Source: Rhodanobacter glycinis
GTDB lineage: Bacteria; Pseudomonadota; Gammaproteobacteria; Xanthomonadales; Rhodanobacteraceae
DNA: 64,000 nt
NCBI RefSeq assembly: GCF_006438785.1
Contig: NZ_RCZB01000002.1
Coordinates: 124,001-188,000, forward strand
Reading direction: 5' to 3'
A program made the position numbers and the translations under genes. The notes below the pieces were generated by a model, which made no database searches, had not been told where the DNA came from, and saw only the letters and a program-made list of their open reading frames with translations. Below are positions 24,382 to 32,443 of this stretch, piece after piece (within the stretch, counting starts at the first letter, position 1; every line of letters starts with the position of its first letter).

Positions 24382-25510
24382 GGGCGTGCACCTGACCTTG
24401 CTGGTCGGCCCGGTGGTGCCGGTGCCGGTGCCGCAGATCGTGCTGGATGCGCTGACCCAGATCGAGGTGAGTGCACCGGACGAAGCGGCCGGCGCGTTCA
24501 CCCTGCAGTTCACGCTGAGCGTGCAGTCGCCGCTGCACACGCTGTTCCTGCTCAGCGGCGGCGGGGTGGTGCCGCTGCTGCGGGTGATCGTGGTGGTCAC
24601 GCTCAACGGCATGCCGCAGGTGTTGATCGACGGCGTGGTGACCCGCACCGAAGTGCTGCCCGGCGCGGACCAGCGCCACACCACCTTGCAGGTCACCGGC
24701 GATGACCTCACCGCGGTGATGACCAAGCTGGAATTCTCCGGCTTGCCGGGCCTGCCGTATCCGGCGATGCCGGCCGAGGCGATCGTGGTACTGCTGCTGG
24801 CCAAGTACGCGTTCCTCGGCATCGTACCGCTGGTGATCCCGAGCATCGCGATCGACGTGCCGATCCCGACCAACCGCATCCCGACCCAGCAGGGCAGCGA
24901 CCTGGAATACATCCGTACCCTGGCCGAGCGCGTCGGCTACGTGTTCTACCTCGATCCCGGCCCGGCGCCCGGCATGAGCATCGCGTACTGGGGGCCGAAG
25001 GTGAAAGTTGGCGTGCCGCAGCCGGCGCTGAACGCGGACATGGATGCGGCGAGCAATGTCGAGAGCCTCAGCTTCAGCTATGACGGCAACGCGCGCAGCC
25101 TGCCGATCGTCTACATCCAGAACGAGCAGACCAAGGTGCCGTTGCCGATACCGATCCCGGACATCGGCCCGCTCAATCCGCCGCTGGGGCTGATCGATCC
25201 GCCGCCGCAGAAATTCCGCACGCTGCCGGAGACCGCGAAGTATTCGCCGATGCGCGCGATGCTGCTGGGCATGGCCGAGGCGGCGAAATCCGCCGACACC
25301 GTCACCGGCCGCGGCAGCCTCGACGTGGTGCGCTACGGCCGCGTGCTCAAGCCGCGCCAGCTGGTCGGCGTGCGCGGCGTCGGCCCCGCGTTCGACGGGC
25401 TGCACTACGTCAGCCAGGTGCGTCACACGATCAAGCGCGGCGAGTACAAGCAGAGCTTCGAGTTGTCGCGCAAGGGGCTGCTCTCCACCGTGCCGCTGGT
25501 GCTGGCATGA
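24374..25510 (+). CDS. Baseplate hub protein (gp27/gpD-like, Afp8 N-terminal equivalent)
   Basis: This 378-residue protein shows the hub family pattern. An N-terminal beta domain has strands D-A-L-T-Q-I-E-V and F-T-L-Q-F-T-L. A second beta domain contains I-P-T-N-R-I-P-T-Q-Q-G-S-D-L-E-Y-I-R-T-L-A-E-R-V-G-Y-V-F-Y, the classical late-control-D motif. The C-terminus has V-R-H-T-I-K-R-G-E-Y-K-Q-S-F. It forms the trimeric hub on which the spike protein sits. In Afp8 and VgrG hub and spike are fused. Here the spike is the next gene, as in phage P2. Confidence 0.87.
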   Translation: MLKGVHLTLLVGPVVPVPVPQIVLDALTQIEVSAPDEAAGAFTLQFTLSVQSPLHTLFLLSGGGVVPLLRVIVVVTLNGMPQVLIDGVVTRTEVLPGADQRHTTLQVTGDDLTAVMTKLEFSGLPGLPYPAMPAEAIVVLLLAKYAFLGIVPLVIPSIAIDVPIPTNRIPTQQGSDLEYIRTLAERVGYVFYLDPGPAPGMSIAYWGPKVKVGVPQPALNADMDAASNVESLSFSYDGNARSLPIVYIQNEQTKVPLPIPIPDIGPLNPPLGLIDPPPQKFRTLPETAKYSPMRAMLLGMAEAAKSADTVTGRGSLDVVRYGRVLKPRQLVGVRGVGPAFDGLHYVSQVRHTIKRGEYKQSFELSRKGLLSTVPLVLA

Positions 25511-26013
25511 ACCGCTATTACGGCAAGTACCGCGGCACCGTGATCCAGAACGTGGATCCCGAACAGCGCGGGCGCATCCAGGCGATGGTGCCGGACGTGT
25601 CCGGACTGGTTCCGTCGAGCTGGGCGATGCCGTGTGTGCCGCTCGCTGGCAAGCAGAGCGGTGTCTATGTGGTGCCGCAGATCGGCGCGGGCGTGTGGAT
25701 CGAGTTCGAGCAGGGCGATCCGGATTATCCGATCTGGGTCGGCGGTTTCTGGGGCGTGGCGGCGGAAGTGCCGGCGCTGGCACTGGCCGGCAATCCGGCC
25801 AGCCCCAGCGTGGTGCTGCAGTCGGGCCTGCAGAACGCCATCGTGATCAGCGATCTGCCGGGACCGACCGGCGGCATCCTGCTGAAGAGTGTCACCGGCG
25901 CGATGATCATGGTCAACGAGATCGGCATCACGATCTCCAACGGCCAGGGCGCCACCATCGTGCTGGCCGGGCCGACGGTGACGATCAACAACGGCGCACT
26001 GGTCGTGACCTAG
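25507..26013 (+). CDS. Central spike protein (gpV/gp5 OB-fold and beta-helix)
   Basis: This 168-residue protein has an N-terminal OB-fold with Y-Y-G-K-Y-R-G-T-V-I-Q-N-V-D-P-E-Q-R-G-R-I-Q-A-M-V-P-D-V, then V-W-I-E-F-E-Q-G-D-P-D-Y-P-I-W-V-G. From about residue 100 it has repeating short strands (I-V-I-S-D, I-L-L-K-S, I-M-V-N-E, I-T-I-S-N, V-T-I-N-N), which form a triangular beta-helix spike. It punctures the target envelope. The spike is shorter than VgrG. It overlaps the hub gene by ATGA. Confidence 0.9.
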   Translation: MNRYYGKYRGTVIQNVDPEQRGRIQAMVPDVSGLVPSSWAMPCVPLAGKQSGVYVVPQIGAGVWIEFEQGDPDYPIWVGGFWGVAAEVPALALAGNPASPSVVLQSGLQNAIVISDLPGPTGGILLKSVTGAMIMVNEIGITISNGQGATIVLAGPTVTINNGALVVT

Positions 26014-26021
26014 GGAGATGC

Positions 26022-26348
26022 ATGATGCCGGGCTTCCTCATCCATGTCGGCGCCAGCGTGCTCTGTTCGCACGGCGGGCAGGCGCAGGCCACCGCGCCGA
26101 ATCCGCGCGTCAGCGTCAGTGGCCAGCCCAGCGTGACGCTGCCGGCGCCATGGCTGGTTGCCGGCTGCGCGCTGCCGCCGCCACCGGCGGCGAACGGGCC
26201 GTGCGTCACCGCGCAGTTCGTCAGCGGGGCCACCCGGGTGACTTCCAACGGGCAACCGCTGCTGCTGTTCGACAGCCAGGCGATCTGCGCGCCGACCGGT
26301 ACGCCAGTGCTGATCGTCGCCAGCCAGATGCGCGTCACCGCGATGTGA
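26022..26348 (+). CDS. PAAR-like spike-tip protein
   Basis: This 108-residue protein contains short Gly/Pro-linked beta elements with V-L-C-S-H-G-G-Q-A near residue 15, C-A-L-P-P-P-P near 50, P-C-V-T-A-Q-F-V near 60 and I-C-A-P-T-G-T-P near 90. The Cys/His pattern suits the metal site of a PAAR-repeat cone, as in Afp10 and DUF4280/PAAR-like proteins. It should cap the spike. Two ATGs (26022, 26025) follow a GGGAG site. Classical P-A-A-R spelling is absent, so assignment rests on size, the Cys/His pattern and the position between spike and gp25. Confidence 0.75.
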   Translation: MMPGFLIHVGASVLCSHGGQAQATAPNPRVSVSGQPSVTLPAPWLVAGCALPPPPAANGPCVTAQFVSGATRVTSNGQPLLLFDSQAICAPTGTPVLIVASQMRVTAM

Positions 26349-26358
26349 GGACGAGGCC

Positions 26359-26730
26359 ATGAATATCGCCAAAAATATGGATTACCCGTTCCATTTCGAC
26401 AATCGCGGCCGCAGCGCGGAAACCGGCGACGATGACCATGTGCGCGACATGATCGAGCAGCTGCTGTTCACCAATCCCGGCGAGCGCGTCAACCGGCCGG
26501 ACTTCGGCAGTGGCCTGCTGCAACTGGTATTCGCGCCGAACAGCCAGGAGCTGGCCGCCGCGCTGCAGTTCACCTTGCAGGCGGCGTTGCAGCGCTGGCT
26601 TGGCGACGTGATCGATGTCGGCGCGCTGGCGGTAAGCAGCGAGGATGCCACCTTGCGCGTCGACCTCAGCTACACCGTGCGCGCCAGCGGCGACACGCGC
26701 AGCGATAGTTTCACGCGGAGCCTGCCATGA
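26359..26730 (+). CDS. GPW/gp25-like baseplate wedge protein
   Basis: This 123-residue protein matches the gp25 lysozyme-like wedge family. Conserved features are M-I-E-Q-L-L-F-T-N-P-G-E-R-V-N-R-P-D-F-G-S-G (about 31-52), L-L-Q-L-V-F-A-P-N, and alternating helices and strands ending V-D-L-S-Y-T-V-R. It is the Afp9 equivalent and nucleates sheath assembly on the baseplate. Although called lysozyme-like, the family is structural here. It overlaps the large wedge gene by ATGA. Confidence 0.92.
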   Translation: MNIAKNMDYPFHFDNRGRSAETGDDDHVRDMIEQLLFTNPGERVNRPDFGSGLLQLVFAPNSQELAAALQFTLQAALQRWLGDVIDVGALAVSSEDATLRVDLSYTVRASGDTRSDSFTRSLP

Positions 26731-29504
26731 ACACCGCGAGTCGCAGCGCGAGCCTGGGCGCGATTGGCTGTGCGGCGCTGCCGGCATGCAGCGTGCCGGC
26801 GCGGCGCGAAAAACTGCGGCTGTCCGGCAACCTCAACGGCATCGACTACGTCGAGGTCGGCGACGACGGCAGCAGCCTGTGCGTGCATCTCTTCGGCGAG
26901 ATCCCGCAAGGTATCGGCGTGGCGAACGTGCGGATCAGTGGCGGCGATCGCATCACCGGCCTGCGCGTGCTCAGCGTCAACGCCGAGCTGGAACCGGACA
27001 TGCACGACGATGCCTGCCTGCGCGTGGTGCTCGATCGCGAAGGCGACCACACGGCGTACTGCCTGTGCCTGGTGGATGCGGTTTCGGGCAACGACCCGGC
27101 CGGCTGGCTGGCGTATCCGGGCTTCGATCCGCGCTATGCCTGCGTGGCACTGCACTTCCGTCTCGACTGCGCGAAGACGCTGGACTGCGCCGAGGAGGCA
27201 CCATGCGCGCGACCACCGTTGCCAGCGCCGGAGATCAATTATCTGGCGAAGGATTACGCCAGCTTCCGCCAGCTGTTCCTCGACCAAATCGCGCTGGACA
27301 TGCCCGCGTGGCAGGAGCAGCACGTGCCGGACATCGGCATTGCGCTGGTCGAGACGCTGGCGTACACCGCCGACTACCTCAGCTACTACCAGGACGCGGT
27401 CGCCACCGAGGCCTATCTCGGCACCGCGCGTCGGCGCATCTCGGTGCGCCGGCATGCGCGGCTGGTCGACTACCGCATGCACGAAGGTTGCAACGCGCGC
27501 GCGCTGGTGGTGCTGGCCTCCGATACCGATCTTGGTCTTGAGCTCGACAACCTGTTGCTGCTGGTGCCGCCACCGGGACAGAACAACGCGAAGCCCGGCG
27601 TGATCGGTGCGGTCCAACTCGATGCTGCGCGCACGCAGGGCGCTTTGGTGTTTGAACCCATGTCGTTGGACGGCATGGATGCGTTCAACGTGGTCGCCGC
27701 GCAAAGCGCGATCCGCCTGCACCGCTGGAGTGACGAGATGTGCTGCCTGCCGCGTGGGAGCACGCGGGCGACGCTGGTCGATGCGCCACCGTCATCATCG
27801 GCGCCGCCGGCCGAATCGACAACGCCATCGACATCCGCGGCGGCGAACGATCCCGCACCGGTTTCCGTGGCCGCCGCTGCGGTGGCACAACGCGCGTTGA
27901 AGCTCGCGGCCGGCGACATGCTGATCTTCGAGGAAGTGCTGGGGCCGCAGACCGGCAATCCCGCCGATGCCGATCCAGCGCATCGGCATGCGGTGCGGCT
28001 GACGGACGTCCAGACGTCCGTCGATCCGTTCGATGGCACCCTCCTGCTGGAAATCGCCTGGGATGCCTGCGATGCATTGCCGTTCGACCTGTGCCTTTCG
28101 GTGCGCACGCCATCGCCCGATTGCACCTGGTTGCACGACGTCAGCCTGGCGCGCGGCAACGTGCTGCTGGTCGATCATGGTGGCCACGTGCGTGGCCAGT
28201 GCACCTCCAATGCGATCTGCGTGCCCAGTGGCGGTGATGGCGAGTACCCCGGACTCGCCGCCACACTGGCCGCGCTGCCGGATGCGTGCCCGCGCTGTCA
28301 CGACCTCGCCGAGGATTGCTGGCTGGTGCCGGGTGCCACGCAGTACGGTTGCTGCCACTGTGATGGCGCGGTGCAGGACGTACGGCGGCCGCCCACCGAC
28401 ACCGGCCACGTGTTGCCTGGCACGCCGCTGACCTGGGCCGAGCCGTTGCCGACGAAAGCGCCGGTATGCCGGTTATTCGCGCGCGATCCGCGCCGAGCGT
28501 TGCCGCAGCTGAGCGTCTACGGCGGCGCACTTGGCGATGTGCTGATGGCCGGTGCGCCCGACCCACGCTGGCAATGGCAGCCGCAGTACGACTTGCTGGG
28601 AAGCGGACCGGACGATCGCCACTTCGTGGTCGAGATCGACGACGACGGCGCCGCGCATCTGCGCTTTGGCGACGGCGTGCTTGGCGCGCAGCCGCAGGCT
28701 GGCGACTTCTTTCGTGCCGCGCCGCGGCTTGGCAACGGTCCGTCCGGCAACGTCGGCCGCGACAGCATCGTGTGGCTGGCGCTGAAGTCGGGTGAGTTGT
28801 CCGCCGACCTGCAGCCGCGCAACCCGCTGCCGGCCAGCGGTGGCACCGCAGCGGAAAGCCTCGCCGAGGTGAAGCGGTACGCGCCCGGCGCGTTTCGCGC
28901 GAACCCGCTGCGCGCGATCGTCGCCGACGACTACGCGATGTTCGCCGCGCGCGCGCCGGAGTTGCAGGGTGCGGCGGCGGCGCTGGAGTGGAGCGGAAGC
29001 TGGCATGCCGCCGACGTGGTGGTCGATCCGCTCGGCCGCGAGAGCCTGCCGGCCGGATTGGCGCAGCGGATCAGGGCAGAACTGGAGCGCTACCGTCGCA
29101 TCGGCCACGACGTCGAGGTGCGCGGCGCCTGTTACGTGCCGCTGCAGATCGAGCTGTTCGTCTGCGTGCTGCCGAACTTTCTGGTGGCGCACGTCGAGGC
29201 CGAGCTGCGCGATCGTTTCAGCGCGAGCCTTCGGCGCGACGGTACGCCTGGGTTCTTCCATCCGGATCGGCTGCGGCTGGGCGCGCCGGTGTTCGCCAGC
29301 GCGCTGCTGGCCGAGGCGCAGGCGATCACCGGCGTCGCCCACGTCGAGATCACCACGCTGGCCCGCGCCGATGACGTGCCGGCTGGTGGCGTGCCCGCCG
29401 ACGGTGTGCTGCATCTGGCTGCGCGCGAGATCGCGCAGGTCGACAACGATCCGGATCATCCCGACCACGGAAGCATCGCGTTTACGCTGGGAGGTGGCCG
29501 ATGA
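26727..29504 (+). CDS. Large baseplate wedge protein (Afp11-like)
   Basis: This 925-residue protein belongs to the putative baseplate assembly (gpJ-related) family. A leader domain (1-165) precedes the typical I-N-Y-L-A-K-D-Y-A-S-F-R-Q-L-F-L-D, then D-I-G-I-A-L-V-E-T-L-A-Y-T-A-D-Y-L-S-Y-Y-Q-D. A baseplate J core lies in the last third (L-R-F-G-D-G-V-L-G, P-A-S-G-G-T-A-A-E-S, V-A-D-D-Y). Around residues 525-555 there is a cysteine-rich insert (C-P-R-C, C-W-L-V, C-C-H-C) that could bind zinc. An Ala/Pro/Ser-rich linker is near 350-385. It builds the wedge ring that triggers contraction. Confidence 0.88.
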   Translation: MNTASRSASLGAIGCAALPACSVPARREKLRLSGNLNGIDYVEVGDDGSSLCVHLFGEIPQGIGVANVRISGGDRITGLRVLSVNAELEPDMHDDACLRVVLDREGDHTAYCLCLVDAVSGNDPAGWLAYPGFDPRYACVALHFRLDCAKTLDCAEEAPCARPPLPAPEINYLAKDYASFRQLFLDQIALDMPAWQEQHVPDIGIALVETLAYTADYLSYYQDAVATEAYLGTARRRISVRRHARLVDYRMHEGCNARALVVLASDTDLGLELDNLLLLVPPPGQNNAKPGVIGAVQLDAARTQGALVFEPMSLDGMDAFNVVAAQSAIRLHRWSDEMCCLPRGSTRATLVDAPPSSSAPPAESTTPSTSAAANDPAPVSVAAAAVAQRALKLAAGDMLIFEEVLGPQTGNPADADPAHRHAVRLTDVQTSVDPFDGTLLLEIAWDACDALPFDLCLSVRTPSPDCTWLHDVSLARGNVLLVDHGGHVRGQCTSNAICVPSGGDGEYPGLAATLAALPDACPRCHDLAEDCWLVPGATQYGCCHCDGAVQDVRRPPTDTGHVLPGTPLTWAEPLPTKAPVCRLFARDPRRALPQLSVYGGALGDVLMAGAPDPRWQWQPQYDLLGSGPDDRHFVVEIDDDGAAHLRFGDGVLGAQPQAGDFFRAAPRLGNGPSGNVGRDSIVWLALKSGELSADLQPRNPLPASGGTAAESLAEVKRYAPGAFRANPLRAIVADDYAMFAARAPELQGAAAALEWSGSWHAADVVVDPLGRESLPAGLAQRIRAELERYRRIGHDVEVRGACYVPLQIELFVCVLPNFLVAHVEAELRDRFSASLRRDGTPGFFHPDRLRLGAPVFASALLAEAQAITGVAHVEITTLARADDVPAGGVPADGVLHLAAREIAQVDNDPDHPDHGSIAFTLGGGR

Positions 29505-32443
29505 GCTGCTGCAGCGCCTGTGGCAAGCATGCCTGCGCCTGCGGTTGCGGCGCGGTCGCCGGCACCCCGTTGCCGCTGTACAACCGGCCGGGGCTGGACA
29601 GCCTCGCCTATCGCGTCGGCACGTACGCCGACTTCCGCGTCACCATGCAGAACGACCTCAGTGACGCCGCGCTGCCGGGCTTGGCCGGGCTGCGCACGCG
29701 CGCGAATGACGATCCGGCAATGGCGCTGCTCGATGCCTGGGCGGTCGGCGCCGACGTGCTGAGCTTCTACCAGGAGCGCATCGCCAACGAAGGCTACCTG
29801 CGCACTGCCACTGAGCGGCGCTCGGTGCTGGAGCTGGCCAGGCTGGTCGACTATCGCTTGCGCCCCGGCGTGGCCGCCAGCGTCTACCTCGCCTACACCG
29901 TCGAGAAAGACTCGCCGCCGGTGACAATCGGCGCCGGCGCACGCGCGCAATCCATCCCGGCGCCCGGCGAGCAGATGCAGACCTTCGAGACCGCCGAGCC
30001 GCTGGACGCCCGTTACGAATGGAATGCGCTGAAGCCGCGGCTGACCAAACCGCAGATCGTCACCCGGGCGTCGCTCGATTCATTGACAGGACTCGGTTTC
30101 AAGGGCACGGCGAACAACCTGAAGACCAACGACTGGCTGGTGTTCGAATTCGCCGACGGAAGCACGCCGGCGATTCGCCAGATCCAGCAGGTCACGCTCG
30201 ATGCCGTGCAGCAACGGACCCAGGTGACCTTGCAGCCAGCGGTGACCGACTCCATCGGCGCTCTTGCCAGCGCGGCACCGGTATCGACGTTCACTTCGTC
30301 AGCAACGGCAGCTGCGCCTTCCGCTGTCGGAAATGCCGAGAGCCCATTCGTCGCCTTGGTGGATGCGCTCAGGCAACCCTCGACCGTGCAACCGGCGAAC
30401 GCCCGGCGACTGTCACGCAGCACGGCCAGTGCGCTGGGCAACGCCAGTGATGTGCGGCCGCAGCTGCTGCTGAATTTCGAGGCCAGGCTGGCCGGCACGT
30501 TCTACGCTGCGTGGAGCGGTACGCCCGTGCGCGCGGGTAATGCACAGGTCAGGAATATCTACGTGCAGCGCCTTGCCGCCGCGAAGTTCGGTTACAACGC
30601 GCCCTTCAGGATGAAGCTGGTGAAGGACGGCGACACCTACCAGTCGCTGCCCGATACCGACTGGGAGAGCGTCGAAAAAGCCGGCACGCTGTATCTCGAC
30701 AATGCCTATGACGGCGTCCGCCCTGGTAGTTACGTGATCGTGAGCACACCGGCGGTCGGTGCCACCGCCGCCAGCGTCGAGGTGCACAAGGTGAGCTCCG
30801 CGGCGATCCATCCGCGCACCGCCTACGGCATCAGCGGCAAGACCACTGAGCTGACGCTGGACAACACGCCAGTCGCATCGGTCAGCATGGTGGCGATGAT
30901 CAACAACATCCACTACATCACCCAGACGGTGAGAATCCAGCAGGTGTTTGCGCAAAGCGACCCGCTGCAGCTGGCCGAGCTGCTGATCAGTGACAGCGTC
31001 GGCAGCATCGCCGCGAACGACAGCTCGACGCGAACCAGCGCGGATAGCAATACCCGGCTGGAGCTGGCCGCCGCGATCGATGGGCTCAAGGCTGGCCGCT
31101 GGGTGATCGTCGAGGGCCAGCGCACCGACGTGCCGGGTACCGATGCGGTGAGCGCCGCCGAACTGGTGATGCTGAGCGCGGTGGAGCAGGGCGTGGATGC
31201 GCAGCTGCCCGGCGACACCGTGCACAGCACCTTGGTGTTTGCCAACCAGGGTCTCGCCTACAGCTACCGGCGCGACAGCGTGACGGTCCATGCCAACGTG
31301 GTGCGCGCCACCCACGGCGAAACGCGCCACGAAGTGCTCGGCAGCGGCAATGGCGCGCTGTCGATGCAGGCGTTCGTGCTGAAGCAGTCGCCGTTGACGT
31401 ATGTCTCCGCCGCCACGATCGATGGCGTGCAGAGCACACTCGGCGTGCGCGTCAACGACATGGCATGGCGCGAGACGCGCAATCTTGCCTTCGTCGGTGC
31501 GGCCGACCGCAGCTTCGTCACTGCCACCGATGACAGCGGCAAGACCTCCGTGGTGTTCGGTGACGGCACAGATGGCGCGCGCCTGCCCACGGGCGTCGAA
31601 AACATCACCGCGGTCTATCGCAACGGCATCGGCACACCGGGCAATGTGAGCGCTCAGCAGATCAGCCTGCTGGCGACCCGGCCGCTCGGCGTCAAGGCGG
31701 TGATCAATCCGTTGCGCGCCTCCGGTGGCGCCGATGCGGAGACGCGCGACCAGGCGCGACGCAACGTTCCGCTGGCGGTGCTGGCGCTGGACCGGCTGGT
31801 CTCGGTGCCGGATTACGCCGACTTTGCACGCACGTTCGGTGGCGTCGGCAAGGCGGCGGCGAGCAAGCTCGGCAATCTGGTGCAGGTGACCATCGCCGGT
31901 GCGGAGGACGCGCCGATCGACCCGACCTCCGATCTCTATCGCAACCTGCTGCAGGCGCTGCAGCAGTACGGCGATCCGTCGTTGCCGCTGCGCCTCGACG
32001 TGCGCGAACTGCTGGCGTTGACCCTCAGCGCGAAGGTCGGGCTGGCACCTGACTACGCGTGGGAAGTGGTCGAGCCGCAGCTGCGCGCGGCGCTGCTCGA
32101 TGCATTCGGTTTCGAGCGGCGGGCGCTGGCGCAGAACGTCTACCTCAGCGAGATCGTCGCCTGCATGCAGGCGGTGCGTGGCGTCGTCTGGGTCGACGTG
32201 GATGCGCTCGGCAGCATTGACGAGGCGACCCTGCTGGCCGGTTTCGGCGATTCGGGCGACAACGGCAAAGGTGGTGACGGCGCTTCGTTGATGACGCATG
32301 CGGCGACGCCCGCCACGCTACCGCCGCGCGTGCAGGTGCTGCCCGCACGCTACGACAGCGATGGCAGGTTGCTGCCGGCGCAGCTCGCGTATCTGCCACC
32401 GAACATCCCCGACACGTTGCTGCTGCAGGAGGCCACGCCATGA
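29501..32443 (+). CDS. Large baseplate wedge protein (Afp12-like)
   Basis: This 980-residue protein is a second gpJ-related wedge protein. It opens with an unusual cysteine-rich head (M-S-C-C-S-A-C-G-K-H-A-C-A-C-G-C-G), then L-P-L-Y-N-R-P-G-L-D-S-L-A-Y-R-V-G-T-Y. The motif L-D-A-W-A-V-G-A-D-V-L-S-F-Y-Q-E-R-I-A-N is characteristic. The C-terminal J core includes V-V-F-G-D-G-T-D-G-A-R-L-P, N-P-L-R-A-S-G-G-A-D-A-E-T and D-R-L-V-S-V-P-D-Y-A-D-F-A-R-T-F-G-G. The pair with the preceding gene should form the heterodimeric wedge. ATGA overlaps join both sides. Confidence 0.88.
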   Translation: MSCCSACGKHACACGCGAVAGTPLPLYNRPGLDSLAYRVGTYADFRVTMQNDLSDAALPGLAGLRTRANDDPAMALLDAWAVGADVLSFYQERIANEGYLRTATERRSVLELARLVDYRLRPGVAASVYLAYTVEKDSPPVTIGAGARAQSIPAPGEQMQTFETAEPLDARYEWNALKPRLTKPQIVTRASLDSLTGLGFKGTANNLKTNDWLVFEFADGSTPAIRQIQQVTLDAVQQRTQVTLQPAVTDSIGALASAAPVSTFTSSATAAAPSAVGNAESPFVALVDALRQPSTVQPANARRLSRSTASALGNASDVRPQLLLNFEARLAGTFYAAWSGTPVRAGNAQVRNIYVQRLAAAKFGYNAPFRMKLVKDGDTYQSLPDTDWESVEKAGTLYLDNAYDGVRPGSYVIVSTPAVGATAASVEVHKVSSAAIHPRTAYGISGKTTELTLDNTPVASVSMVAMINNIHYITQTVRIQQVFAQSDPLQLAELLISDSVGSIAANDSSTRTSADSNTRLELAAAIDGLKAGRWVIVEGQRTDVPGTDAVSAAELVMLSAVEQGVDAQLPGDTVHSTLVFANQGLAYSYRRDSVTVHANVVRATHGETRHEVLGSGNGALSMQAFVLKQSPLTYVSAATIDGVQSTLGVRVNDMAWRETRNLAFVGAADRSFVTATDDSGKTSVVFGDGTDGARLPTGVENITAVYRNGIGTPGNVSAQQISLLATRPLGVKAVINPLRASGGADAETRDQARRNVPLAVLALDRLVSVPDYADFARTFGGVGKAAASKLGNLVQVTIAGAEDAPIDPTSDLYRNLLQALQQYGDPSLPLRLDVRELLALTLSAKVGLAPDYAWEVVEPQLRAALLDAFGFERRALAQNVYLSEIVACMQAVRGVVWVDVDALGSIDEATLLAGFGDSGDNGKGGDGASLMTHAATPATLPPRVQVLPARYDSDGRLLPAQLAYLPPNIPDTLLLQEATP

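Noticed and set aside
30413-32299. 628-codon minus-strand open frame opposite the second wedge protein
   Set aside because: Antisense shadow; the plus strand encodes a full-length baseplate protein with conserved motifs and coupled junctions.
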